This document shows positions 42,896 through 52,932 of a stretch of 64,000 bases of DNA, piece by piece. The stretch covers positions 20,534 through 84,533 of the forward strand of contig JAGQQG010000012.1 of the NCBI GenBank assembly GCA_020426325.1. Direction: 5' to 3'. The stretch is from Planctomycetaceae bacterium (lineage in GTDB: Bacteria > Planctomycetota > Planctomycetia > Planctomycetales > Planctomycetaceae). Each line of letters starts with the position of its first letter. Position 1 is the stretch's first letter. The position numbers were made by a program, and so were the translations under genes. Under the pieces are notes generated by a model. That model searched no databases. It was not told the DNA's origin and saw nothing but the letters and a program-made list of their open reading frames with translations.

Positions 42896-45619
42896 TCAGT
42901 CCACGACCCGCACCTCGAGGTCTGCCTTAAGAATCTGATCGATTCTGGCCTGACTGTCGAGCAAGTGGGCACGACTGTAGTCATCCAGCTTGAGTTTCTC
43001 TGAATCCAGCAGCTTTTTGGTGCGTTGGCCGAGAGTTCGCAGATGCATTCTCGCCAGCGTACGGGCATCCTCAGGTGCCAGACGAGGAATCATTCGGAAA
43101 TCGGCGTTCCCCTCCGTGACCAGTCGCCCCAGGTAATTGAGCGTTTCCCGCTGCAAGCCACGTCGAAAGCTCGACACAAAGGGCTCACGATTAGTGTATT
43201 CCCCTTCCGCCTGCTTGGGATTCCATTCCGAAAAGGCTCCATCAACAATGCGATCAAGGTGTTCTGCAAGTGTATAGACATCGGTATCATTCGGGACTTT
43301 GAATTCGCCGTCCTGTAATCGACGGAGCAGCGTCGAATCGAACAACTCACTCAGAACGATCCGATGCATGCGACCAATGGTTTCGTGAATCGGGTAATCC
43401 AGCCGGTCCGGCTCGTTGATGCCCCAATGACTCCAGCGAGTTGCTGAGAGATAATTCAAAATTTCCCCATCGAAGGATGGAGGTGCGAAGGTGGTCTCAA
43501 CAAGCAGGTCCATCGCCTTTCGCTGGGCATCGGCATCGACAGCCTGGAAGGGCGGACGCGCCCCCTCGCTCCCTTTGTGATCACGATTGACGTAGACGCC
43601 GCCGGGTAACCGAGCGACAAATAGTGCCGAACGCCAATACTCCCTAAGGAGCAGGCCGAACGCCTGGCGAGCACGCTGATAGCCGTCGCCATCTTCGACA
43701 GAACGGTCAACGACCTTGGGAATCAACTCCATCGCTTGTTCCATCTGCCGACGGGCGAAGGCGATGGGATCGTCGCCCATGTCGAACCGATTTGACTTTG
43801 GATCTGAGTCGAGGCTGCCGGTGTCTTCGTCCGTCGCATAGTCCAGTGCCGGCTCGGTGGATCGGGCCGCGATTTTGGACAGCTCGTCCTCTTCTTTGCC
43901 GGAGATTGGCTTGTAGCCGTACTCGATCACCCACTCGTCATAGGGACCAATCGTCTGAGGGAAGTACAATCCCTGTTTTTGACCCGGAGGGGCAATCATG
44001 GTCGCGTTGTAATCCATCACGCTGGCCACAACTGGTTCATTGGGATCTGCGTCCGGGTTTGTCATCTCCTCCAGACTCTTCCAGGCACTTGCCTTGAAAT
44101 TGTGTCGCAGGCCGAGTGTGTGCCCCACTTCATGCATGACGACTTCCTTAAGTCCCTGATGAATGAACTCTTCGGGCAGTTTGCCTTTCTCAGCAACACC
44201 TCGTCCCGTCAGCAGAGCTGCGGCAAAACCCATCTGATGATGCATTCCGTTGCAATACATGCAGAGAGCACCATGATCGTGCGAATGAGACGGCTGACCG
44301 TCCTGCAGTCGATCAAAGGGCGTCCAGTTTGGGCGAAGCTGTTCGGCCTCTGCATCGCTGAGCGTTTCGTAGTCCTGCTTCCAGTAGTCCAAAAAGCTCG
44401 CGTCGAAGATGATGTCTGCGTCCAGGATCTGACCCGTTCGAGGGTCGACCCGCGACGGCCCCATTGCGAAGCCTGCGTCCGCCGTCAACCAGCGGAAAGT
44501 GTTGTAGTTGATATCTTCCGGGTCCCAGTCCGCATCATCCTCTTGCTGACGCACTCGAATCGCGCCAGCATAGCCGAGCTTTTCAAACGCCTTGTTCCAC
44601 TCAAGGATGCCTGCTTCGACTGTCGGTCGCAGCCAGATTGGTACGGTCCGCTCGATGTAGAACGTAATCGGCTTCTCGGGAGGAGACAAATCGATATCAG
44701 GATCTTTCTTCTTCAGGTGCCAGCGGTTGATGTACCGCACAAAGTGCTGGTCATCATCCTTGTCGGAGAAATCCTTCAGCACAGTGAGGAAATACCCGAC
44801 CCGGTCATCGGCCAGGCGCGTCTTGTAACCGTTCGATCCGACCTTCGGCAGTTCACTGATGCTGTAGTGGACATGAATCTGAACGCCGCGCGTATCGGCA
44901 ACCGTATCGATGAGGTCGGTCGAGAAGCTGCTGGGGCCGGAGTAGATCGCTGCGACTTCCAGCTCCAGATTTTTCTCAAAATTCTTGACTTCGCTGATCG
45001 TGGAGCGGTCGCTGACAAACCGGAAGCCGAGTCCAATGTGACGCCCGATTTGCTGGTCGTCGCTCATGAAGATCTGCGTCATGTCGACCAGATGTCCCCC
45101 AGGCGAGTCCGCCAGAATTGGCAGTGCGTAAAGCACGCTGTCACTGTATGCCAGACGAACCGCGTTCGACTCTGGACTATCCGGTTTCGCCTTGAACCTG
45201 ACGTTCCTGCGAATGACATGAATCTTGTCGCCCACCTTCTTGAAGGTCCAGATGACGTCGTCACCCTCTCCCCAGGTCATTCCACCAAGGACCATTCCTT
45301 TGCTGATGCCCCGTGCAATCGACGTCAGGATGATGTAGTCCTTGCCCAGATCGCTCGACTTCAGATCGACCAGCAGCTTTTGATCCTTGCTGTAAACGGT
45401 CCACATCCCTTTGTCTTCGACCCCGGTGTTCTTGTCCAAATCCTCCGTCAATTGAGTGAATTTGGACTTCGTCTTGGCTTTCGTCGACGACGACTCAGAC
45501 GTTGAGTCGGACGAGTCGTCATCGGCTGCTCTCAGCATCGATGGCACGGAGAGCACACAAGCCGAAAGGAGCAGCCAACATGAGAGAAGTTGGCAAAGGC
45601 GGGACGTACGACGTGTCAT
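42896..45619 (-). CDS. Secreted zinc metalloprotease (DUF5117/DUF5118 type)
   Basis: A 907-residue exported protein. After the leader (LCQLLSCWLLLSACVLSVPS) and an acidic Ser/Asp linker, a long beta-rich region of the DUF5117/DUF5118 type follows. The zincin motif HEVGHTLGLRHNF lies near residue 495, with Met-turn candidates in VASVMDYN. The C-terminal half is helical. Such enzymes degrade extracellular protein. The ATG at 45619 has GGAG 8 bases upstream. The start 11 codons earlier is less likely. The protease part is intact. Confidence 0.88.
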   Translation of the reverse strand: MTRRTSRLCQLLSCWLLLSACVLSVPSMLRAADDDSSDSTSESSSTKAKTKSKFTQLTEDLDKNTGVEDKGMWTVYSKDQKLLVDLKSSDLGKDYIILTSIARGISKGMVLGGMTWGEGDDVIWTFKKVGDKIHVIRRNVRFKAKPDSPESNAVRLAYSDSVLYALPILADSPGGHLVDMTQIFMSDDQQIGRHIGLGFRFVSDRSTISEVKNFEKNLELEVAAIYSGPSSFSTDLIDTVADTRGVQIHVHYSISELPKVGSNGYKTRLADDRVGYFLTVLKDFSDKDDDQHFVRYINRWHLKKKDPDIDLSPPEKPITFYIERTVPIWLRPTVEAGILEWNKAFEKLGYAGAIRVRQQEDDADWDPEDINYNTFRWLTADAGFAMGPSRVDPRTGQILDADIIFDASFLDYWKQDYETLSDAEAEQLRPNWTPFDRLQDGQPSHSHDHGALCMYCNGMHHQMGFAAALLTGRGVAEKGKLPEEFIHQGLKEVVMHEVGHTLGLRHNFKASAWKSLEEMTNPDADPNEPVVASVMDYNATMIAPPGQKQGLYFPQTIGPYDEWVIEYGYKPISGKEEDELSKIAARSTEPALDYATDEDTGSLDSDPKSNRFDMGDDPIAFARRQMEQAMELIPKVVDRSVEDGDGYQRARQAFGLLLREYWRSALFVARLPGGVYVNRDHKGSEGARPPFQAVDADAQRKAMDLLVETTFAPPSFDGEILNYLSATRWSHWGINEPDRLDYPIHETIGRMHRIVLSELFDSTLLRRLQDGEFKVPNDTDVYTLAEHLDRIVDGAFSEWNPKQAEGEYTNREPFVSSFRRGLQRETLNYLGRLVTEGNADFRMIPRLAPEDARTLARMHLRTLGQRTKKLLDSEKLKLDDYSRAHLLDSQARIDQILKADLEVRVVD

Positions 45620-45866
45620 CGGGAATCTCCGGCGTCTTTGGGATCTCGGCAAACTTCACGCGAAATACGCAAACAGTGCCGTTCCACCATTGTAACTGAT
45701 AGTCCGGTCCCGGACAGGGAGCTTCTTGTCAGACGTTGCAATCAAGCAACTCTGGATCAACGGGTCAGAGCAAATGGGCCAGCATGTCGCGAAATGGCAA
45801 CGCCGATGACTTGGGCACACAAAAGTCCAAAGCTTTCACTGCCGAGGGCAGATCCACCGAGTTTGT

Positions 45867-46616
45867 CTACTTCACGTGGACGACTACGCAGGTGATGTTG
45901 TCCTTCGATCCGCCCGCTTCGGCCGCCTTCACGAGTGCTGCGGCCGCGTCTTGAGGACTGTCCTGCTCACTAAGAATTCGCGAGATGGCCGCATTGTCGA
46001 GACCGTCGGTGACTCCATCAGAGCAGAGCATCAGACGATCGCCTGCTTCCGGAGCCAGTTTGCGGGGCTCTGTCCCGGAACTGCCTTCCTTGGTTCCGAG
46101 GTAGCGATACAGGACATTCTTGTATCGGTGAGTCGCGGCTTCGGCGACGGAAATCGTGCCTGCCTCGATCAATGCCTGTGTCAGCGAATGGTCTTTGGTC
46201 AACTGTTCCAGTTGGCCTTTTCGTAGCAGGTAAACACGACTGTCCCCCACGCCACCCACGTAGAGTGTTCCGGCGACTGACGTCACAAAGACAATTGTGG
46301 TCCCCATGTTGTGATAGCTTGGGTCAAGCTCACCTAATGCCATGATCTCAAGGTTTGCATGGCTGACCGCTCCATCAATCGCCGCAACGACAGCCTTCGG
46401 ATCATCCTGCGAAAAGTTGATCGCCTTGCGGAGACGCTCGGAGATCAGTTCGATGGCCAACTGGCTCGCCTTCTCGCCCGCGCTCTGGCCCCCCATTCCG
46501 TCAGCAACGAGGAAAAACCTCGCGTCGGAATCGACGAAACAGTTGTCTTCGTTGTTCTCTCGGAAGTTGCCGGTGATACTCACCGAGCCCCACTCGAGTT
46601 GGAGCTTGCCTGCCAT
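45867..46616 (-). CDS. PP2C-type serine/threonine phosphatase
   Basis: A 249-residue protein with the full set of PPM/PP2C motifs: [35 protein letters not shown] and KDNITCVVV. The metal-binding aspartates are all present. It would dephosphorylate Ser/Thr residues set by Hanks-type kinases, which are common in planctomycetes; no kinase lies beside it. The ATG at 46616 starts one codon after a TTG alternative. It lies 251 bp from the metalloprotease, probably a separate unit. Confidence 0.93.
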   Translation of the reverse strand: MAGKLQLEWGSVSITGNFRENNEDNCFVDSDARFFLVADGMGGQSAGEKASQLAIELISERLRKAINFSQDDPKAVVAAIDGAVSHANLEIMALGELDPSYHNMGTTIVFVTSVAGTLYVGGVGDSRVYLLRKGQLEQLTKDHSLTQALIEAGTISVAEAATHRYKNVLYRYLGTKEGSSGTEPRKLAPEAGDRLMLCSDGVTDGLDNAAISRILSEQDSPQDAAAALVKAAEAGGSKDNITCVVVHVK

Positions 46617-46787
46617 CAATTCGCCTATCAGTTGTTCACGACGATGGGTGACCTGAAGTTCAGTCTATCAACCAAGATAACCATTGGGCAGCACAATATC
46701 AGCCTCGCGATGATCGGCATAGGGGAACAACCGAGCCGGAGCCTTGTTTGATCGTTGCGAACGGAACAGCCTCCCAAATGAGATCGA

Positions 46788-47525
46788 TCAAGTCAGCCCA
46801 AGAGTGGACATCAGGTCTCTCACGCCGAAGGTTGTTGCCGGGATCAGAAGTTCACCTGCTCCGAAGCCTGCACTTGTCCCCAGAAGTCTCGCCTGGCTCT
46901 CAACCAGATGAAAAACCCGCTCTTTCTCTGGAGGAAACTGTGTTTGATACGCACGGATGGACTCAAGCTTCACGTCCAGCGTGTCTGTGATATCAACGAC
47001 GAATGCGCCGGGGGAGTCGAGAGCAGTCAGCGAGCCGAAGCCGAGCGAATACCAGATCTGCTTTTGAATTGTATGTACAGGAAGTCCATCGAAATACTCA
47101 TCCCATTTTGACAGCCGCGAGTAGAACACGGCTGCGTCGCAGATCTGCACCGTCTGCCAGTGATCGGGCGATGCCATCGGCGTCTTCGCGTACATGCTGA
47201 GCACGAGTGAAGGTCGATACCGGCGAAAGACGGTGGCCAGGGCAACGCGGGTTTCGAAGCAATCGAACAGCCGACGATTGGGGAGGTCGAGCGTCTCGCG
47301 GACGTGCACGCCCAATGTCGCCGCTGCGGTCCGGGCCTCTTCGAGTCGAACATGGGGACCCGGGCTGAGCGGTGTCGGCTCGCCATCGGTTAAGTCCACA
47401 ATTCCGACTCGATGCCCCTGCCGAACCAACTGCGCCAACAATCCGCCGACGGCAATCTCGACATCATCCGGATGAGCACCGACTGCGATCACATCCAACG
47501 GCTCGGGAAGTTCGGCCATCGTCAT
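46788..47525 (-). CDS. PIG-L/LmbE-family deacetylase (BshB1-like)
   Basis: A 245-residue metal-dependent deacetylase. AHPDDVEI near the N-terminus gives the zinc ligands, and MASPDHWQT gives the third His. The sequence and length resemble BshB1, which removes acetyl from GlcNAc-malate in bacillithiol synthesis; other GlcNAc substrates are possible. No bshA or bshC is visible. The ATG at 47525 lies five bases after the stop of the alpha/beta hydrolase upstream, so the two are co-transcribed. Confidence 0.85.
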   Translation of the reverse strand: MTMAELPEPLDVIAVGAHPDDVEIAVGGLLAQLVRQGHRVGIVDLTDGEPTPLSPGPHVRLEEARTAAATLGVHVRETLDLPNRRLFDCFETRVALATVFRRYRPSLVLSMYAKTPMASPDHWQTVQICDAAVFYSRLSKWDEYFDGLPVHTIQKQIWYSLGFGSLTALDSPGAFVVDITDTLDVKLESIRAYQTQFPPEKERVFHLVESQARLLGTSAGFGAGELLIPATTFGVRDLMSTLGLT

Positions 47526-47530
47526 AAGTG

Positions 47531-48508
47531 TCAATCTTCTCTGGGGACTTCAGGACAGTTGAGGCCAAGATCTCGAAACTGCCGTAGGAGTTTGGCTAAC
47601 CGATGCGGGTGAGTAATGTGGGGGATTGCCCCACAATGATCGAGCGATTCGATACGGCTGTTAGACAAGCGTTCCGAAATCTCTCGTTGAGCAGTATTAG
47701 AGCGTTGACCATCTCCTTCGCACGAAACGAGGAGCAGGGACGTCTTGATCTGAGGAAGCCGTTGAGAAAGGTCCACGCTGCCTGCGATCGATGCCAGTTT
47801 TGCATAGTCCCGCACCGGCGTCTCGCCAGCCTGCTGTGCGTAAAAATCCCAACGGCTCACGTCAAACGGAGGAAACCAAAGCCGGTTGTTTTGCTGCTGG
47901 ATCAACCTGGCCAGCTGAACTTCTTTCACCTTTTTTTTGCTCCACTTCGCGGCAAACAACAAACCTTTCTCCGCCAGAGACAACCGCTGTGAGACGAAAG
48001 CACCTTGGAGCGATGCCCACTTCACACGATCCGGGACGTCGAGCATGGTTTGCAAGGCCACCAGACACCCAAACGATGTCGCATGGATTGTCCACTGCGG
48101 ATGTCCCAGCTCGTCAGCAACTTCAACAAGCTGAAGAGCCAGTTGAGAGAGACGTGCTTGTGCAGAAATAGGCTGAGATCGATCATCACCGGTCGGCCAG
48201 TCCAGCAGTACCATTGAATGCTCGTCGCGAAGGACCCAGGCCAGTAAAGCAAACAACTCGTGACTGCCGAGAAATCCGTTCAGCAAAAACAACGGCGGTC
48301 CTGACCCAAAAGTTACTGCGTCAATCGGACCGGCACTGGTCTGGACGCGACAAATCTCCCGCTCCTCTCGAAAAGCAGCGACGACCTGCTGCCAGTCCAG
48401 GGGCGTCGGACAACCCTGAGACTCGCTGCCAGGTTGAAGCGAGACACCGTCATTCCGTTCGTGTTGTGCTAACCCCGCAGGCAACGGGGAAGGCTGATTC
48501 GCCAGCAT
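47531..48508 (-). CDS. Alpha/beta hydrolase
   Basis: A 325-residue protein with the alpha/beta-hydrolase fold: oxyanion loop LFLLNGFLG, strand-Asp region [12 protein letters not shown] and nucleophile elbow [11 protein letters not shown], where the first Gly of GxSxG is replaced by Ala. The final His may be in [11 protein letters not shown]. The first 50 residues are an unusual Pro/Ser/Gln-rich extension. I chose the ATG at 48508 over a TTG at 48535. The reaction is unknown. It is co-transcribed with the PIG-L deacetylase. Confidence 0.75.
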   Translation of the reverse strand: MLANQPSPLPAGLAQHERNDGVSLQPGSESQGCPTPLDWQQVVAAFREEREICRVQTSAGPIDAVTFGSGPPLFLLNGFLGSHELFALLAWVLRDEHSMVLLDWPTGDDRSQPISAQARLSQLALQLVEVADELGHPQWTIHATSFGCLVALQTMLDVPDRVKWASLQGAFVSQRLSLAEKGLLFAAKWSKKKVKEVQLARLIQQQNNRLWFPPFDVSRWDFYAQQAGETPVRDYAKLASIAGSVDLSQRLPQIKTSLLLVSCEGDGQRSNTAQREISERLSNSRIESLDHCGAIPHITHPHRLAKLLRQFRDLGLNCPEVPRED

Positions 48509-48832
48509 GCTTCGCGTTCCAACGTCCAAGGCCAAGAATGATAATCATCCTAGGCCATCGCACTCAGCGAGGAAAGCAACCTTCCATACGAGAAGCACGG
48601 CTTCGTCCAGCGTCAATGACATCTCCACTCGGTTCTGCGAGACTCTCTTCTGATTGCTTTCAACTCAGGGACCACATTAAACGCACAACCCTCACAATCT
48701 GAACACCCGCCACTGCGTTTGCCCGGCAACAATTGAATCGATCCGCAACCTGCAAATCGTGAACTACGGTTGAAATGTTGCCCGGCGTCAACATTCATCG
48801 CGGGCGCCGTCTCTCGTTGTCGGAGTAGGTCG

Positions 48833-49444
48833 ATGTTCAGCAAACTGTTTCAGCGAAAGAAAAAGTTCGTCAGTGGTCCGATTCAGGGGCGGCTCTTGCT
48901 CCGGATGGGGGTGTACTGGGTCCTGTACCACGTCATTCTCTGGCACGCTCTGTTCATCTTCCGATACGTCGAATACCGCGTCGAATCAACGACGACGGGA
49001 GCCTACAAGCCGATCGGAGAACTCTACGATCAGTTCACACTCGACTACTACCCGATCATTTTCTGTGCGGTCTTCGCGTTGCCGATCGTCCTCGTTGACC
49101 TGATGAATCTCACGCACCGCATTGCCGGACCGCTCGTTCGGTTCCAACATGCGCTGCGGGCACTCATCGCTGGTGAGGATGTCCAACAAGTCGGTCTCCG
49201 CAAAGGGGACTTGCTCATCGAGTTCCAAGGGGAGTTCAATAAGTACCTCGACTTCCTGAACCAGCAGAAGAAGGCTGAGGCTGAGGAAAAAGCGCGTATG
49301 ACCTCGGGCGAAGAAGAACTGCTGATCGAAGTCGACCAGCTCCGCAAATGCGTCCACGATGCTCTGGAGAATGCCGGTGCTGGGTCAGAAGCGGACTGCA
49401 GCGAGGAAGACACCGTAATTTCGGCTTCCACACCAGAGGCCTAA
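48833..49444 (+). CDS. Two-span membrane protein with HAMP-like segment
   Basis: A 203-residue protein. Membrane segments are VYWVLYHVILWHALFIF and YYPIIFCAVFALPIVLVDLM. Immediately after the second lies a HAMP-like linker (HRIAGPLVRFQHALRALIAGEDV), then a charged coiled coil to the end. There is no kinase or methyl-accepting domain, so it may transmit a signal to a partner or scaffold one. The ATG at 48833 has GGAGTAGGT just upstream; an in-frame ATG 21 codons earlier is less likely. Confidence 0.75.
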   Translation: MFSKLFQRKKKFVSGPIQGRLLLRMGVYWVLYHVILWHALFIFRYVEYRVESTTTGAYKPIGELYDQFTLDYYPIIFCAVFALPIVLVDLMNLTHRIAGPLVRFQHALRALIAGEDVQQVGLRKGDLLIEFQGEFNKYLDFLNQQKKAEAEEKARMTSGEEELLIEVDQLRKCVHDALENAGAGSEADCSEEDTVISASTPEA

Positions 49445-49721
49445 GTCATCCCGCGACGAGTCGGGAACGGATATCGCTACTACGCTCCCGCCCGCAGTCA
49501 AACGATGGATTCCGAAGTATCTCGCGGGGAGGTGAAACGACCGAGCTGAGTTGACTCGAGCGTTTGAGACAAACAGGCCCAAATGATCAGCCTCGCCGCA
49601 GTGCCTGACACGACGGCTTCCCATCTCAGATTGACCTCATGTCGAATGCTGAATACAGTTTGCGACCACTTCAGGTCAGAGACAATTTTGCTTCAAGTGT
49701 TGAGTCTCCAGGGAGGGAGCG

Positions 49722-50531
49722 ATGGGAGTTTGCCAGCAAAGTCAGCATTCAACGGGATACGGGCACACTGCTTTCGCCGCCTGGGCAATGCTCACACTCA
49801 CGATCGGCTGCAGTGATTCGCCCGAAAACGCTGTTGAGGTGACCCCGGTCGCGAGACGGCAGCCTGCTTCACTGACGGCACCGTTGACTCCGGCCGACAT
49901 CCGGATCTGCTTGAACGTTGCCGCAGAGATGCCTGAGGGAAAACTGCCGGAGTTTGTCCCGGTGGGTCAATCAATCATCGATGACCGCATGTCCGCGAAA
50001 CAACTCATTGAAGCTTATCGCACGGAGTACCGCAGGATGTTTGATCCCGTCGAACAGGCGCGACACTGGCGAAGTGATGAGCAACTCGTTCAGATCCTCA
50101 CGGAACAAGGGACAACTCCGGAAGAATTTGCATCCCTGTTAACACGGGTCGGGTGCGGGATTGCAGCTCACACGATGAAGTCCAAACTGAATTTGGACGA
50201 AGCCTCTGCAAAAGCGAGTGAGCAACTCGCGGAGATCGTTTTGAAGATGGACGCAATGGATCAACAGAAGGCCAATCCTCGGGTGAGTCCAGTTGCTATC
50301 GCGCAACGACGACAGCCGCTTGTGGATCAGCTGAAGTCACTTGTCGCGCTATCGGAGTTCAGTGCCGTCCTGTCAAGCGTGCCTCCACAGACGACTGATG
50401 TTATCTCACAGCACTGGGAGGCACTCGCATCCCTACTCCCGGCAGGAGGCGAACTCGACATGTTCGAACGCACGCTCGACGCACCAGCAGTCATCGTGCC
50501 GGCGAGTCACGAGCGTCCGGACGCACGGTGA
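49722..50531 (+). CDS. Hypothetical lipoprotein
   Basis: A 269-residue predicted lipoprotein with lipobox LTIGC at about residues 26-30. The mature chain is mostly helical with no recognised domain; it contains two Cys in addition to the lipobox one (RICLNV, RVGCGI). A strong GGGAGGGAG ribosome-binding site precedes the ATG. It is convergent with the DUF1080 gene, 9 bp away. Confidence 0.68.
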   Translation: MGVCQQSQHSTGYGHTAFAAWAMLTLTIGCSDSPENAVEVTPVARRQPASLTAPLTPADIRICLNVAAEMPEGKLPEFVPVGQSIIDDRMSAKQLIEAYRTEYRRMFDPVEQARHWRSDEQLVQILTEQGTTPEEFASLLTRVGCGIAAHTMKSKLNLDEASAKASEQLAEIVLKMDAMDQQKANPRVSPVAIAQRRQPLVDQLKSLVALSEFSAVLSSVPPQTTDVISQHWEALASLLPAGGELDMFERTLDAPAVIVPASHERPDAR

Positions 50532-50540
50532 TAAGCGAAC

Positions 50541-51236
50541 TCAGTCGAGATTCAGAAGTTCGATGTCTTTGAACTGAACGGTCATCGCGGGTCCCGCATG
50601 GGCCTGCAGGGCGATCACGCCTTTCGATGCTCCCTTCTCGGTTTCATGATCGATGACCTCTGACATGAGCACGCCGTTGACGAAGTGTTGCAGATGATTG
50701 CCGCGGGCGACAATCAGGTAATCGTTCCAGTCCTCCTGTTCCACAACGAGTTCCTGCAGAGACGTCGCGCCGGCAAAGGGGATGGTGGATTTGGTGCCGT
50801 CGGCCGCAATCGTGACCGACTCACCTCGCTTGGCAAGGATGCCTCGTCCCCGTTCGTCATAGTTGATGCCTGTGTAGGTGGGGGATGAATCGATGTCAGC
50901 CTGATAGCCGCCGACGATCCATTTCTTCTCGTCAATCACACGGCTGCGGTACTGCACACCCGAATTGCCCCCGACAATCTTGTACTTCAGACGCAGCTGG
51001 AAGTTCGCTGGCTCCCTGTCCTTGAGCACGCAAAACGTGTTGTAACCCATGAGCAGATGGTCAGGCGTCGTCTGCCCGGTGATGGCTTCGTCCTGGACGG
51101 ACCAGTAACTGTCGTCGTGGTTCCAACCCTCGAGCGTCTGACCATCAAACAACTTGACCCACTGCTCGGTCTCTTCCGCTTGAGTGGTCAGGGAGAACGC
51201 ACTGATCAAAAGTCCGGCTGCAATCATCGTCCGCAT
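50541..51236 (-). CDS. DUF1080 protein (3-keto-disaccharide hydrolase-like)
   Basis: A 231-residue exported protein with the DUF1080 fold: WVKLFDGQTLEGWNHDDSYW at the start of the mature chain, then NFQLRLKYKIVGGNSGVQYRS, and a C-terminal beta-strand pair ending MTVQFKDIELLNL. The family has been linked to 3-keto-glycoside hydrolysis and is expanded in planctomycetes. Length matches single-domain members. Confidence 0.9.
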   Translation of the reverse strand: MRTMIAAGLLISAFSLTTQAEETEQWVKLFDGQTLEGWNHDDSYWSVQDEAITGQTTPDHLLMGYNTFCVLKDREPANFQLRLKYKIVGGNSGVQYRSRVIDEKKWIVGGYQADIDSSPTYTGINYDERGRGILAKRGESVTIAADGTKSTIPFAGATSLQELVVEQEDWNDYLIVARGNHLQHFVNGVLMSEVIDHETEKGASKGVIALQAHAGPAMTVQFKDIELLNLD

Positions 51237-51354
51237 GAGTCGCTCCTGAGTGGGTGTATCGGAATGTTCTCATTCTCTCGAATCCTTCGATTGTTGCAAG
51301 CGGCGGAATTACCGCGGGCTGCTCCACCAGACAGTGACGAAACTCGTAGCTGTC

Positions 51355-52254
51355 TCAAAACAAAGCATGAGCAGTCGGGGCGAAGAGCAATGGATAGAAT
51401 TGACCTCCTAACGGTTGGCCGCTCGGGATGATGTCCGTGCCGGCAAGAAGCGGTTCATCGGACGCGGAACAGACGCCGTCGCGACAGTAGTTCAGAACTA
51501 CGGCCCTTCGCTGTCGATCTGTGCGGTTCTCGTAGGAGCCATGAACCATCAACGGATGGTGAAAAGAACATTCGCCTGCACGAAGTTCGACGGGGCGCGG
51601 ATGCTGGAATGCTTCCCACTGCTCATCGCTCAACACCTGACGAATGGCCGTCATGTCCCCGGCTAAACCGGTGATGGGCAACAAGTCCCATCGATGACTT
51701 CCTGGCACGTAATGGAGGCACCCGTTGTCGCGAGTGCTGTCATCCAGGCCAATCCAACAGGTCAGATGAGCCATCGGGCGCGTACGGGTCCAGTACGAAT
51801 AGTCCTGATGCCAAGCCACGACGCCTCCGTGATGAGCCGGCTTACAAAAGAGCTGGTCATGCCAAAATCGCACCGCCCCATCGAGCAATTGACTCGCGGG
51901 GACCAAACAAGCCGTATTCCACAGGATGTCATGAAAGGCCGGCTTGATTCTCCACGCGCCCAGTGCATGGAATAGCACCTTTGTCGGATCGGTCGATTCG
52001 TTCGAGTTGTACTCATACCAGAACTCACTTCCCGGATGATCGGGATGAGCCAAGGCCTCCAACTCGTGACGCAGGACTTCGAGTTGTCTGTCCGACAACA
52101 CGCGGATCCCGGAGACGTAGCCGTGTTCGTGAAAGAAAGCGACCTGCTCACCTTTTAATCGGAATTCGGCTGAATCGTTCTGTGTGCTCATCCACGAAAA
52201 AAGGTCACTGATTGGATGATGGACTTGCGACAGATCTTCAGCAACGAATGACAT
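51355..52254 (-). CDS. Phytanoyl-CoA dioxygenase-like (PhyH) protein
   Basis: A 299-residue non-haem Fe(II)/2-oxoglutarate oxygenase. The HxD pair is in [10 protein letters not shown] and the distal His in HHPLMVHGS; the following [12 protein letters not shown] gives the Arg that binds 2-oxoglutarate. The fold is complete. The substrate is unknown. It sits on the same strand as the DUF1080 gene, but 118 bp away. Confidence 0.86.
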   Translation of the reverse strand: MSFVAEDLSQVHHPISDLFSWMSTQNDSAEFRLKGEQVAFFHEHGYVSGIRVLSDRQLEVLRHELEALAHPDHPGSEFWYEYNSNESTDPTKVLFHALGAWRIKPAFHDILWNTACLVPASQLLDGAVRFWHDQLFCKPAHHGGVVAWHQDYSYWTRTRPMAHLTCWIGLDDSTRDNGCLHYVPGSHRWDLLPITGLAGDMTAIRQVLSDEQWEAFQHPRPVELRAGECSFHHPLMVHGSYENRTDRQRRAVVLNYCRDGVCSASDEPLLAGTDIIPSGQPLGGQFYPLLFAPTAHALF

Positions 52255-52932
52255 CGAGGACTTCCGGATTGTTGAGTGAATCGGTCGGTTGACAAATGTC
52301 GTGTTCGCTGAGGGTTCAGCTGAAGCATCGATCGTATCGCCATGTGCTCAGAGGAGCACATCGACTCTTACGAGTTCTTGGTTGAAATGAGGAACGATCA
52401 GGCAAGAGATCTCAATGTGGACTCTGGCACTGTTTCCAGTCAAGACACGCTTTCCCCAGATTGAACAAAAAGAAATATCCCATAAGTATCATTCGAATAG
52501 AACTTTGCGTCATGATCTAGTGCCACTTCATGCTTGTCTTTCCGTGATTCTTCCGTGAACACTCACACCCTGTTTGACATCAATAACGCAACCACCATAA
52601 ATTGGTTACATATCCCAGGTATCCCACATTTCCTTTGGCTCCGTTGTTCCGCCCGAGGTCTCGGAAGGCAGTGGTCAAGGCAGGAAGTGCTGGGATGACA
52701 GATGAGGAGTCAGGGATGGTTCGAAAATCGGCGAAGGGATCTATGGTTCTTCGACGTGGGTGTGTCACCCAGAGGAACGAAGTCTGCGCAAAAGAGAGTA
52801 TTCGATTCGCTAGCCTCATCTGCCAATCCTGTTTCCTCAGGCACCTCATCAATGTGGGTCTCAAGATTGTGATGAACCCACCTCTCTCGATCATCACGCT
52901 CCGATGCTGACGTTTCAGGTTGAATACTTTTG
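52255..52932. other. Intergenic region before the polysaccharide locus
   Basis: About 680 bp between the leftward oxygenase and the rightward locus. A hairpin (ATGTGCTC-AGAG-GAGCACAT, 8-bp stem) lies at 52342-52361. A 40-codon frame from 52342 to 52464 has no ribosome-binding site and is not called. A promoter for the locus must be here, but I could not place one with confidence. Confidence 0.4.

Noticed and set aside
43979..45505. Long forward open frame (508 codons) opposite the metalloprotease
   Set aside because: It is the mirror of a gene with clear domains on the reverse strand; it has no motif, leader or ribosome-binding site.
52342..52361. Hairpin ATGTGCTC-AGAG-GAGCACAT as a fourth enhancer palindrome
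   Set aside because: Its arms include TGTGC and GCACA but the spacer is 8 instead of 6, and no -24/-12 promoter follows.
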